A stretch of 64,000 nt of DNA from Apostichopus japonicus (GCF_037975245.1 NC_092580.1:22244501-22308500); one strand, 5' to 3'; positions 13,131 through 26,700 are shown, numbered from the stretch's first letter. Translations and numbers: made by a program. The notes: generated by a model from the letters alone, not told the origin.

Positions 13131-13845
13131 TAAAATAGAAAGCGACTTGTCATAAGGAAGAATTAACAGTGTCTTACAATTCTGAGAGACCGTTACAGTT
13201 ATAATTTACAGAAGCAACGGTTGGGGTGTAATTATTATACTATACACCTAAGCTTATTCGGAAGCATAGTGCACGATGGTACGTAAACAACTTATAATAG
13301 ATACCAATCATTTGGCCTTAATAACAGTGGTTCGCTTTAAATGTCGACATTACCCCCCCCCCCCCCCCAGTGCTATATAGTCTGATAATGGCCACTCACT
13401 TTCTAACTTCAATCAGCATTTTACAGCCAGTCAATAAATATTCTATTACTGAAGTTTATTTCACCCTGTAAATGTAATCCACCCGAATGCTTGGAGGGTC
13501 AGAACATCGACAAGTACGGAAGCGTTTTGCTGCCACACGAAAAAAAAAAAAAAATTCTTCGTGTGGCGTAGAGAAGTTTATAGTCTACCATTTCGTAACT
13601 TCTATGGGGAAAAAAGACATTTGTGCTTATGACAACACTTACCGCATACAGTGATCAAATCTGGGAAAGAATTATGAGTTTAGCCAGCCAAAACCATATC
13701 TTCAGTTAGGAACAAGATATTGACAGTGTGGAATATGTTCCTATTCTAATAAAAGAGTGAATTTGTCCACCATGGGAATGATACCTTTAAGTCACCGAAA
13801 ATTTTACCAATTGCAAACTTTTAAGTACCCTTAAATTTTGACAGA

Positions 13846-14060
13846 ATGCCAATTTTCAGTAGCTTCATATTTGGCAGATTGCAAACTTTATGCACCCTTA
13901 TATTTGACAGATTACAAACCTGCTTATTAACCTGTCTGTATTCTGTGCTTGTTTTTGTCCCTTCTGTTACTGTTACTTGTCATGCAGCCTCTGAAGAAGA
14001 TCCTGCTACGATCGAACTGTCTGGCCCTCTTACTTTTACAGAAATATAAACTTGTATGCG
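13846..14060 (+). mobile_element. 3'-end fragment of a retroelement (Penelope-like or LINE)
   Basis: Contains imperfect direct repeats (TTTGGCAGATTGCAAAC / TTTGACAGATTACAAAC), then GCCTCTGAAGAAGATCCTGC, a short hairpin and GAACTGTCTGGCCCTCTTAC. The same motif recurs at 40285-40360. CTGAAGAAG...GAAACGTC ends are common in invertebrate retroelements; the exact class is unsure. Confidence 0.45.
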
Positions 14061-14616
14061 AATATATACAGTATGTCTAACAGAAATTGCTCGGAATTGC
14101 ATCACTTTTTTTGTCAATATTCTTAAAATAGAGATATGCATGTTGCTTGATACCTTGCTGGAGAAATTTATTAGGTAATGAGTACAATTTGGCAAAATTT
14201 CAAGCGCATCATAATCAATCTCCAGCTGATGGGACAATCCCGATATTAATTTTAAATATAAATGTCTCTTGCGGGTGGTGCCTTAGCGAGATTCAGCAGT
14301 AATGAATTATTTGGACTTAACGATGCAGGCAGTAGACATCATAATCTATCATGGAATTTTCTAGACGTTTTTTTTTTCCAGTATAAACTAGTAACTGTTG
14401 TTTCCTATTGTACTTGATAATTAAGTGAAAGAGGAGGATGGGGTGGGGGTGGGGGTGTGAAGAGGAGGTAGAGCTGAAGAAAGACACATTACAAAGAAAC
14501 CCCACATGACCACTTTCATTCCTTCGCCCATCACATTGCTATAACATAAGTTACAAATGAACAATTCTCCATCCTTTTCTGGATGGAAAATTTCACTCAT
14601 ACTTGTGGTAAACTTG

Positions 14617-14905
14617 CAGGTGCGTAGCGAGGAATTTGCCAAGGGAGGGGCGAAACTGTAGGCAAACTTTCAGAGCCGTAGTTATGGCATTGCAAACTAT
14701 TTAAGCATAGGGCCACCATGAGTTGAAAGAAAATTTTGGCTGAAAATGCCTCCCAGATCACTGGAAATGGCACTTCCCAGGCTTTGTAAGTTGCATCTTA
14801 GCATTTTCTCTTTGAAATTACTAGCAATATCATAAAAACATATGAATAAAATATACTCAAGGGGGGCTGCCCCTTCGAAACCCCACCCCCTTGGCTAAGT
14901 GCCTG
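14617..14905. mobile_element. hAT-like MITE, 289 bp
   Basis: Inverted ends CAGGTGCGTAGCGAGG and (reverse of the right end) CAGGCACTTAGCCAAGG, with G-rich/C-rich subterminal tracts. The flanks TAAACTTG and TAAATTTG are an 8 bp target duplication with one mismatch, the hAT hallmark. There is no coding capacity. Confidence 0.75.
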
Positions 14906-15164
14906 TAAATTTGCAGTCAAGTCACAAACAGGAGAAGAGAAATGACATTTGGAGATTGAAAGGTGAACTGTGAAGAACTGTATTAAACTGATTGAAAGAG
15001 ACAGGCTTGAAATAGTAAAATATACACAGTAATATAACATATTGTATCTCACACCATGATGTAAGATCATGTTGACTACCAGTGCTGATGAAATACAACT
15101 AGCTGCAATAAAATTTAGCTAGCCAGCTACAATGAAATGAAGCTAGCTAGATACAACTAGTTCT

Positions 15165-15605
15165 TGTATATATTAAAGTACTCAGTCATACCTTCAAGTA
15201 TACATTATAGTACTCAGTCATACTTTCAAGAATACATTGAAGTACTTCGTCATACTTTCAAGTATACATTGAAGTACTTAGTCATACTTTCAAGTACACA
15301 TTCAAGTACACAGTCATACTTTCAAGTATATATTAAAGTACTCTCTCATACCTTCAAGTATACTTAGTCATACTTTCAAGTACACATTGAAGTACTTAGT
15401 CATACTTTCAACTATACATTAAAGTACTCAGTCATACTTTCAAGTATACATTAAAGTACTCTCTCATACCTTCAAGTATAAATTAAAGTACTCAGTCATA
15501 CCTTCAAGTATACATTGAACTACTCAGTCATACCTTCAACTATACATTAAACTACTCAGTCATACTTTCAAGTATACATTAAAGTACTCAGTCATACCTT
15601 CAAAT
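15165..15605 (+). repeat. Minisatellite, ~31-32 bp unit
   Basis: About fourteen variants of AAGTACTCAGTCATACTTTC plus AAGTATACATT. Recurrent changes (ACTCAGTC/ACTTAGTC, CATACTTTC/CATACCTTC) show higher-order shuffling. It is intergenic, downstream of the SLC26 gene. Confidence 0.9.
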
Positions 15606-17294
15606 TTAAAATGATAGTATAGTCATATATCTTTCTTAGCTGTTTAAGGGAGGTTTACTTCAGCAAGATATGTCATATAAGCCAAACACGAAGGTCCGGT
15701 TTTGTTCCTTTTTAAGATTCTGTTATAAGACTATTTGACGGTGAGCATTAACAAAGACAAAATGAAATCCATTAATTCAGTTTTTCTTAACAAAAATATC
15801 TTGCTTTGGTGAAAGTACAAGCAGAAAACACTTATAACATTAATGCCGATCAATATCAATACCGAAATACAACGTACTGAAAGCAAAAGCTTGGCAAAAG
15901 CAAAGCTGGAAAATTCTAGAAATAGTTTTAAGCACCATTATAAATCTTTTAATGAGAAGACTATTTGAATGTCATAATATCAATTTATCTATGTACAGGA
16001 AAGTATGTCTGTCTAAAACACCTTCCTTGACCTTTACGGAATGACAAATGCCGCAGAGATTCGATAAAAGTAAAACAAAATAACCTGTAATGAGCCAAAC
16101 GGCAATTCTTTACAACAATTTTAAGATAAAACCACTTACGGTGCAGATATGGATTTAGCTTTCCATGATCTCATTTTGAATCTTTCAAACAAATCTAACA
16201 TTTATGTTTTCTTTTTACACGGTCTTCAAAATGATTGCTTTACGCATGGCTTTTCCATACTATGAGAAACCTTTTTTTTCCTCTGCAATAATACCCATCC
16301 AACATAATCAATGTAAAAATTCTCTCAAGTTTTGTCTTCACAATTTGGAATAAAATTCGAACCAATTTTGCCGATGTACTGGACTGTTATCAGCGTGGAG
16401 CATTAAGGTATCGTAAATTTATCAAAAGTCGAGAGGAAAGTTTCCTTGAATGTGCAACAACAACAACAACACAAAATTTGATGTGTATCAATCATGTAAA
16501 TCCATTCATCTTGTTAAGTCTACCTGGGAGAAAATTAATTTAATCACGATTCAAATTAATTTAAGAAATGCTTTTGTTTTAGAGAATCCTAACATTTCTT
16601 AACATGATGAATGTTAGCTATTGTTGCTTATGAGGGCTTCAGCAGGAACACAGAATTAACACTGCATTTAGAAAAACTACAGATTCTTGTTTCCTTCCTC
16701 AAGAGAGAAAATGTGCAATAAATTTTGTAGTCAATCTACTGCAAGTTCCCCAAAATTAATTTAACCAATTTTGATATACATAAGTATCATTTGTATACTG
16801 ATTTATTATAATCCTTCAATAGTTCTAAGTTGCTTTGCTATTTTTCAAGAAAAAGATTTAACTTTAACTTAACTAAATTCCAAATATTGGATGCATGTCA
16901 AATAAAGGCCAAAATCTTGATGAAATTATAAATACAGAAAACCTCGACAAGCCGAGCAAACGGTCCAAACGTTTCACAAGTTAAGGATAAATCAACAAAA
17001 CAGAATATAAGTGAAGTTTAGCTGCTGGAGAGCATTTTTTTACCGTTATGACATCGCATACTCCAGAATTTTAGCCAGCCAAATGGCAATCTATTCAATC
17101 AACCATATCTTGAATTAAGGATGAAAATATGGTGAGGGGGTTTGAACTAACATTGTGGAATATTATTGTTTCCCATGTGAGTTTCAATTTTGTCTGCCAC
17201 TGGAATATCTTTTCTTAATCATATCATTTGCTACCTCTTGCAGTTGTAATCTGCACACCTCTAAGATAAACAAATGTGTAAAGTACAAGTCATT

Positions 17295-17300
17295 TTTATT
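17295..17300 (-). terminator. Candidate poly(A) signal for SLC26
   Basis: AATAAA on the minus strand, about 390 bases after the TAA stop, which is a plausible 3' UTR length. The motif is short and expected by chance in AT-rich DNA. Confidence 0.35.
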
Positions 17301-17690
17301 GTTGCTGATACCATTGAAACCTACATCTCAAGTTTACACACACAAACTCTCTCTTTCTCACTCTCTCTATCTCTCGTTCATACTAAAATAACATTTAAAC
17401 TTTTCTGGTGACAAAAACCTAGTTATATTTAATTTACAAAAGACAGTTATCAAATTTCAATTCTGGAATAGGATCAAATCTTCTTCTTCTTCTTTTTCTT
17501 CTTCTTTTAAAATTTTTTTTTTGCAGTTTTGATTTACAAATCAAAGAGCTATGGATAAAGCACCGATACTTCCACAAAATATATAAATTCTCTTAAAATA
17601 ATATATTTCTCATTAATATTTATCAAAGCATTTGGAAATTATGATTATAAAATTGACTGACTATGAAGAGGAAGCTCAAAGCCAGTAATC

Positions 17691-17795
17691 TTACATCTTG
17701 GTTTCTTGCTCATCTACGTCAATCCCGTCATGGAGGGTGGCCTCCATAGCCTCTGCAGCCACGGGTACAATGCCATTCGTAGTATTGTGAAGCGG
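17691..17795 (-). CDS. SLC26 exon 16: C-terminal tail and stop
   Basis: Acceptor TTTGCCTAG|CCGCTT after a T-rich tract, phase 0. It encodes [19 protein letters not shown] and an acidic end (DVDEQETKM), then TAA. The frame and acceptor are good; tail sequence is not conserved enough to confirm by family. Confidence 0.82.
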   Translation of the reverse strand, partial: PLHNTTNGIVPVAAEAMEATLHDGIDVDEQETKM

Positions 17796-20700
17796 CTAGG
17801 CAAAATTAAAAAAACAACCGCATCAAATTTTATCCAACAATCTGATAGATACAAAGGAGATGAAACTGACAAATATATTTGTGAGTTCATTCTTTTCTCT
17901 AAGACTTCCTCTGAACCAAGATAATCTACTTATAAGCTTGTATTTGATCACATGCAGGGTATTTTGCTTGCATTGCTGTTTCAGACCTTAGAACTGTGTA
18001 CCATAAAGATGGTTCGCCACTGCCTGATGGAAGAAGACCGCAACTCAAATCGACTACCGACTGAGTTTGCGAGAAATAACAAACATCACTCCTTTCCAGC
18101 TGCTAGAATCACCATCAAGGGGCTCTCTATCCATACTTTTCCTACAATGCTATGAATTGTTTCTTACCCTGTGTTGTTGCCTCAAAGACGGAGAGGAATG
18201 TAGGACAGCGTCGTGAACTGTAACAAACATCTTATCTAAACCAATCGTGTCCATGACTCCACTCTTTCTTAAGGTCTCCAGTACACTGCCTGAAATTCAT
18301 TGAAAAAGGAGAACGTGAAAGATTAAGCTAACTTTATGCTACCAACACTTCCAAGATTGAAGTCATCCTCATCCCAGTGAGTTTCCAGAGTCGATAGGTA
18401 TGTATTCTTGATAAAGCTCACGGTTCCAAAGTCAAGTATCACAGTATGAAACTATCATTAAGGACTAGGGCTCTTACCTCTGACGTTAGCGACCAGAACG
18501 TTGACGTTGATTGAGTCATACTCTGTTATGATAGTCTTCATAGTATTCATGCCGACGGTATCGATAAAGCTGACGGTTCCAAAGTCAAGTATCACGGTAT
18601 GAAACTATCATTAAGGACTAGGGCTCTTACCTCTGACGTTAGCGACCAGAAAGTTGACGTTGATTGTGTCATACTCTGTTATGATAGTCTTCATAGTCTT
18701 CATGCCGACGGTATCGATAAAGCTCACAGTTCCAAAGTCGAGTACCACGGTATGAAACTATCATTAAGGACTAGGGCTCTTACCTCTGACATTAGCGACC
18801 AGAACGTTGACGTTGATTGAGTCATACTCTGTTATGATAGTCTTCATAGTATTCATGCCGACGGTATCGATAAAGCTGACGGTTCCAAAGTCAAGTATCA
18901 CCGTATGAAACTATCATTAAGGACTAGGGCTCTTACCTCTGACGTTAGCGACCAGAATGTTAACGTTGATTGAGTCATACTCTGTTATGATAGTCTTCAT
19001 AGTATTCATGCCGACGGTATTGATAAAGCTGACGGTTCCAAAGTCAAGTATCACCGTATGAAACTATCATTAAGGACTAGGGCTCTTACCTCTGACGTTA
19101 GCGACCAGAATGTTAACGTTGATTGAGTCATACTCTGTTATGATAGTCTTCATAGTATTCATGCCGACGGTATCGATAAAGCTGACGGTTCCAAAGTCAA
19201 GTATCACCGTATGAAACTATCATTAAGGACTAGGGCTCTTACCTCTGACGTTAGCGACCAGAACGTTGACGTTGATTGAGTCATACTCTGTTATGATAGT
19301 CTTCATAGTATTCATGCCGACGGTATCGATAAAGCTGACGGTTCCAAAGTCGAGGATCACCGTATGAACTTGTTCTGGTTCAGATTCGTGGTTGGTTTTG
19401 CTGATTGTGGTGACAACTTCCTCTGCAGTGGGAACCTTTCCATTCTCCATGTCTGTATCAACCTAAGGTATTTAACAAAATATCACACATCGATCAAATT
19501 CACCCACAGTGATGGATCAAAACTCACGACTCAAAGAAGGAGAAATATTCCACGTCAAGTCAGAGAGCGATAGAAAAGTTATTCATTTTACCGGTCGGCC
19601 GTGAATATTTCACTAAAATATTCCAAATTATGCTATCCTTTGCTTTAAGCAAACTAATTAGAAATTTAAGAAAACGGCACGATCAGACACAGATGAATTC
19701 AGCACAATATTAATCCCAGAAGACTCAGCTTACATACCTGGATATTGAAAGGAGCTTGAAACAAACATATCAGATATTCACTTTTGTGATATGCAGGGCT
19801 CTCACAAGGGAGGGAACCCCCCCCGCCCCACTAATTACATCATTCCAGATTTTTGGATAACTTTTGAGATAATGATGAATTCTAACCATTAAACATGACT
19901 CTACCTCAAAATCTTGACTAATTTTCTTTTCTGAATGAGAAAAGAAATAATTGACTAGAAGATAACTTGTGAGCTATTTAATATAATTTAGATTTTTTCC
20001 ACTAATCTACACCTGTTGTAAAGCAATTAAACTCTCTTCTTCTTCTTATTCCGTGTTAAGACTCTAACAGACAAATAAATTCAATTTTAACCATTCTAAT
20101 AAGTCTGTGTGGAGGCTTTGTCCAATTATGATGCTGCACGTGATTTTACTTTTCAATCCAAATTTCACGTACATTTTGAGTAAAATCTGTAGACGGTACA
20201 TTCTTAATTTCTAAAACAAACCGATTCTTAACGAGTGGGTAAACCATGCCAAACTTAGTGCATTGTACAGAGGCATCATTAAATACTAATGCATGTTTTC
20301 ATCTCATTCGATATACCTGAGATGTCCACACCTCCACCGAAGCATGCAACCAAACAACCAGGCAATACTTGAGCTATCATAATTTGTGTAACAAATTTAA
20401 AGTCTCTAAATTTGGTCAATTATAACATGCTACGGTTCCTGCATTTTGAGATGCGATACGGGATACATTATTCCCTGCCACCAGCTTCACCAAGAAACTT
20501 AACACCACAACCTAGGTTTGCCACCTCCACCAGGAAATTAGACAAAATACAATACAGCTACACCAGACACAACACAGCTACAACCAACACAACTACACAA
20601 AACAAAAACACAGCTACACCAGAAACAACACAACTACACCCCAAACACATAAACACATTTACTATTACTCTATGGTATACATACGAAGAGTAGAGCATCT

Positions 20701-23700
20701 TGCATAATGCTGGAGCACAGGTGCACAACTTACATCAAAGACAACAGGGAGAACAATTAAATTTTGATGCCATATTTATCAGTTCATGTGTTTCTTATGA
20801 AATGGTCTTAAGATGTGGCACACAGTCTCTGCTGATTTTACACTATCATACTATCTTGCCCAGAATATTAAAGCTGATACATTTTTCTCTTTTATTACAA
20901 TTTTAATATAACTCTGCTAAAATGTAGCCTGCATGCAAGGAGTAGGGTGAGGGGAGGGGGGGGTATCTTGCAACATGCTGGGGCAGCGGGCAGAATTGAC
21001 TTCAGAGGGTTATAAACATGTTGAATACTGCCAGTGTTATGAAATTATGTTTCTTTTTCTCAGATTAATTCTTGGTATTGGCATGTGGCAATCAACCTCT
21101 GGACACTTTCTATTACAGTTCTATAATACCCAAGTGTAAACCTTTGCCGATTTTTTTCTATCATTTTGGGTGATTCAACATGACCAAATGTATCATGTTG
21201 TATCAGTCCCCACGTACATTGTAGTCATATCAGCACTCTGGTGACCGAAGAAATTAAAGACCTGGTCTGTTCTCTTTGCTGTTCTGAGGGAGAGGAGAGG
21301 GGAGGGGAGGATTGTCTGACTAATATAGCTATCATGGTAGAGCGACCTATTGAATTTGCAACCTGGTATCTCTCATATCATAAGTATTTCGTTCCTCAGA
21401 ATCCTCAAAATCTGCTTACCACTGGAGATGTAGGGTTTGAGGTAATAATAGAGATGGTGATTATTTCTGGTGGAAAGCTAAATATTCTCACGACAAAAAA
21501 GGTAATTCCAATTGTAGCATAGGGAATGAGATGGGAGAGGATGAGGGGTAGGGGAGGATGAGGGGTGGGAGGAGTTAGGTGGGAGGAGGTGCAGGGACTC
21601 ACACACACACTAGGGATGCACTCCACAGCATTGCTGGATCATTCTGTGAAGGATTAGTGCAGGAGAAACACCAAAGAAGTAACTATTACTACAAAGAAAG
21701 TATTTGGCTAAAGGTAGAGTACTGGGAAGATGAATAATAAACAGAAGATGCACAGCAACATTGACCTCTTTCTATAAGAAAATTCATTTCAATATTATTT
21801 TTTATTCAAAACTGATAAATGCCATAGTCACATGCCATACAGAATTTGCACAACAGCATTAACTTTGAGTTTTAATAAGTTGTTTTCTTTTTCAGATGAT
21901 TTTTAAAGAATTTTTTGTCAAGAGACTTATGAAATATTTTCCCACAGACTCACTAATCTCATATCGGGTGAGGTTAGTCGACTGGTTTGCCAGGTGAGAA
22001 TTTTCATCGGAAAAGTATTAAACATAAAAATTTGGGAAAAATTTGAGAATGCAATTTTCAAAAGTGATTAATACTATCATGACAAAGTGTGTCTGAGCAG
22101 GGAATTTTCTTTCTTCATTTGTGAACATTTCCGGGAAGGTTTTTTTTTTATCTTTGTCTCTTAAAGTGCAATATTAAATTGAATATTACATGATTGATGG
22201 TTGGCGGAATTGCCATAATTTTGATGACCAACTGCAAACAGCCGCTATGAACAGAGTGATCTCACAGTGATCAATAGCCGCAACTGAACCCTCCATGACT
22301 GGTTTTCGTAGACCAGGATTTTGGAGTAAAAACAATCTTTTTCTTTGTGCACTCTTGTATCAAGTTATAACTAAATGTTAGAGAGGTATAGTAAAGAAAT
22401 GTTAGTTGCATGAAGTTATCATGGGGACCAAAACAAATAACATATAATATGTATATCTCACAAGTCCGGTATACTGCACAGATAAAGGCTGCAGGTAAGA
22501 AAAATTTAAAAAATGAAAGCTTTTATTTCCCTTTTTTTCTTCTGTTTTTTTCCTTCAACTTTGAATGTTATAGAAATACCTACCAAAATATTAAGAGAAC
22601 TTACACACAATACCAACTTGTGGGGTCAGACCTGACCAGCTATGAAAAATATAAAACTTATATTTTGAAAAGTTGCAAATACATTAAGAGTTCTTCATTG
22701 GTCGATTGGTCATATGATGAATATGCAAAGATTCCTTTGAAAGGATCACAGCCAATTGGGACAGTTTTCTAATGCTAATACCTCTCTAAACTGTCCTGCC
22801 ATATCATGCTTCAAAGCACTCGTACTGACAGTACAAAGTTCCTTACCTTTACCTGACAGAAACATGATATTCATACTGCTGGTACTGACAATACGAGTGC
22901 TCTAAAGCTGGACATGACAGTACAGAAAATCTTGTCCCTAAATGGGTGGTTAGACGGATGGATGGACGGACAGACCGACTAATAATTGAACTTTGATATG
23001 GCATAGGTACTCAGTAACTACACCGAGGGAATAATTGATAATTTGAATATCTCTTGCAACGTTGATGTATGAACATTCAATAAATTCACCCAGTTGGGAC
23101 ACTTTTACTATACTTTACTTTCATGTCCTGCTTCAAATCACTCGTACTGACAGTATGAACGATTCTGTTTTTTTTATATTCAGATTAAGCTTATGAACTG
23201 TTTGTATTGTCAGTACGAGTGCTTTGAAGCATGACATAGGAAAGGTCAGTATAGAGTGGCACATTATTAACATTAAAAAATCCTTCCGACTGGTGGACGC
23301 AACAATCCAACAATTACAGCCAGGATTCAACAATGGGGTAGGCATCCAATTATCTACACCCTCGCCGGGAAATATTCAACAGGAAATGTTCTCCTTTGTG
23401 AAGGATATATCCATAGGATGTCTGTTCCTCCTGTTCATGGTAATGCACTTTCTACAGGATTATTTATCCTTACAATCAAGCCTACACTGTGATAATACAT
23501 TGTGGAAACTTGAGCAGAGATGTGCAAATCATATTAAGGATTTTACATTTTGAAAATTGAATTTTAAGCATCGAACAAACGACCAGCACGTTGAATACCT
23601 TGGAACCCTTATTATCACAGCCAGGCTTAACTGTAGGAGGTTTATTTAACTGAAAGAAAAATGCATTTTCATAAACAAAAAAAGGAAAAAAGGAAATCTT

Positions 23701-26700
23701 TGGTATATATCATTAACAGACAAGAATGTATTCTATGGAGATAAGTTTGCAAAGTGTTGATGTTCATAATTATATATGTCTTTGAATGTTGGCTTATGAA
23801 ACATATGACATCAGCAGGATAAGAAATAAGACAATTAAATCTGCATCCTTCTGAAGAAAGATGCCACCCCCACCCTCACAAAAAAAAAAACAGCAACCAC
23901 TAAAATATACTCTGATGAAAAAAACAACAACAGGATCTTTACCTTTGAGAGTTGACATAGTCGACCCCATCCAACAACTGCACTACTAACCTACAACTGA
24001 CTATAATAAAACATAACATTGATCATCGAGCTGGAAGGTAATTATTTTACAGCGCTAAGCAGCTACATGTGAATCATGGAGAAGTTTTATATTACTTACA
24101 CTTTGACATTAGGTGGTCGCCCAATTTACAATTTTTTATATCATTTGGGATTTTTTCTTTTTTTTAAAAACAATTTGGAAGAACATTTCGGACCAAACCA
24201 TTGACGGTTTTTTTTTCATGAATATTTAATGAGGAATGAAAAATAGTAACCTTTAATGGTATGAGGTAATGAAGAGGTCATAAATACATTACCTATAAAC
24301 ATAACATTATGTCCATCACCTATTTTTCTCCAATGACACATCAGTGTTGGTAGTAAAACACTTTCTCTTTGAGGTTGGACATAGACCAATAACTATAGAT
24401 TAAAACTCTATCAGTACTTAAGGAATTTATTTTGGTTTCAAAATTATAATTATAAATAAAAACAAATGAAATATATTCTGCAATAGACAATTCCACACTA
24501 ACACAAAAAAGTGTGACATTGCACTGCCAGGTGTCATGGAAGATTAAACAAAACTGTTCTTGAAATTTTGTATAGAGCAGTGCAATTTGTGATTCCGTGA
24601 AGGAACAACAGCTGTTCGAAAAGTCTACTTGTCGACAGAGTATTTATTCATTGTTCAATATGATAGACAAGCCTGATCTCAATGTATTAAGCAATCAACA
24701 CAATTAACCAATCCCATTGATGTACAGGTCTTCCTGTTTCAAATTTTTGGTCATTCCTAATTTCCTAACAAAAACGTAAACCTAGAATTTTTTTTTTACC
24801 AAATGGTTTTGTGAATTAGAGGTTAAAACCAACATGGGGATAACAAACAAAATCAATTTCATCTTCCTCCTGCATGACACAATTTCAAATTCCTACGTCT
24901 GGTCAGTCCAAAACGACTGGTTCGTTGGATCAAACGAGATGACCTATGACCTTAAAAACAACAAGTTTGTATCTGCCAAAGACAGACGATCAAACGTGAG
25001 ATGAAAGGCTGACGTTTGACCTATTGACCTTACCTCATTTGCATAAGCCTCTTTGGCCTTGACCGCCGCAGCCTCGGCTCTCTTTGCGAGTTTTGCCCGC
25101 TGTATGAGAATCTTGGGCGGGCTGACCTCTGTCTTTCTGTAGAGAAGATCCTTGATGTATCTGGCATTGCTGAAATATAACGGTGCCTGAATTCTAAAGA
25201 TTTTAATACCTGGCACCTCTTTGACCTGCAATTATACAAAAAGGATTGTAAAAGAAAAAAATTATTCACTTCAATATTGTCAATATTATTATCTAACATT
25301 TTCTGATAGACAAGAAAATTATGGTCATTTTAGAATCTGAGCCTGACTAATCATGTTTAGAAACATGGTAAAGAGTCCACTGATATTGAACAAATGTTCA
25401 AATACATAATTAAGTTATAATCGTCTTTTGTTGTTCCCCATTGGTCAAAGACCCTGAATTAGACCCAATTATGATAAAGGTTTTTTTTGATGAGGAGGGG
25501 GTTCCTACAATGACATTTGACCCCAATAGAACTTGATAGTAATCTTGTACTCATTAGGGGGATCTAGATACCAAGTGTGAAGTTCATCCAAGTCTTAACT
25601 GTCGCAATTTCTCTGGCCATAATCCAACTCGCACACTTTTTCCTCCAACAAACTGTATTTAACTGTTCCTAAACCATGCTTGAAGACCTATGGTTACAGA
25701 AGCTTCGAATACTCTGGCTCTTATCTCTGGAACAAGTAACCAGATCACATTCGAACATGCTCTAAACTTTCTACATTCAAAAGTCTACTTAAGACCCATC
25801 TTTTCACTTGCTCTTTTGTAAATTAATCTGCTTTCTTTGTAAAGCGCCATGAGCAGTGACTTTTGTCTACTGATTTGGTGCTATGTAAGTCTCATTTATT
25901 ATTATTATTATTAAATTTGGAGTTTATAGTAGTGTTTAAAGGCATTTTAAGCCTTTGCATTATGTTGACCTTAAATGGACATTTTACTCCCACAAATACA
26001 ACAGGCTACTCACACTCACTAAGATGGATTGTTTATATACATGTATGAAGTTTATCAAAGTTTTTTTTCGTTTTGGAGTTACTCTGTTTACCAGATTTTC
26101 AGACTTTGACCTCCTTTGATCTGAAATGATATTTGACCAACCCCAAACCCAACACTGTTCTTGTACTCTGAGATTTTGGACACACACACACATCAAGTAT
26201 GACATATAACCATCCTGCACCTTTTTGAGTTATCATGATTAGAAGACAAAGTGAAACATGTACATACATACACACATATACATTTGCTATCACCCATCTC
26301 ATAGATTTCTTAAGCTTCTAGGATAGAATCAAACAGTTAACTATAGTCTATTCTTAGAAAACTTGATCAGGGATGAGCATGGGGTAAAAAAAAATTCACA
26401 GAATTTTGCGAAGATTGCGGTGTAGGCTCCAGTTTGCGTATGCTACAGTGTGTTAGGATAATAGTTTTTGTCCCCGAGGTAGAAAAGAAATCACGGATAT
26501 TCCGCGTATTCGCGGAAAAAGCTCTAGCCTGCTTGATAAGGCTTCGAAAAGACATTGATAGGAAACCACCAAAGGGTTGGATTTATTTTATTACTGGCTT
26601 TTGGTTACTGTGTATTTGAAAAAAAAAAAAAAAAAGGAGATCTCGGCAAATTGTTCAAGTGTCGACTCACTATGTCAAACTGCTTCACGTCCTTATAAAT

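Larger units (their letters stand above)
14914..17690. other. Intergenic and SLC26 3' UTR
   Basis: Apart from the minisatellite, this holds the predicted SLC26 3' UTR next to 17690, with an AATAAA (minus strand) at 17295-17300 and another at 16802-16807. No other gene was seen. Confidence 0.5.
19463..25033 (-). other. SLC26 intron 13
   Basis: A 5.6 kb intron with G-rich patches near 20945 and 21530-21590, an A/C-rich low-complexity tract at about 20536-20655, and two related MITEs at 22797-22920 and 23107-23250. No exon-like open segment with splice signals was found. Confidence 0.6.

Noticed and set aside
15165-15605. CRISPR-like array
   Set aside because: Repeats are contiguous and variable with no unique spacers, and the genome is eukaryotic.
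22410-22772. 120-codon plus-strand open frame
   Set aside because: It lies in SLC26 intron 13, is rich in Phe/Lys/Tyr as expected from AT-rich DNA, and has no recognisable domain.
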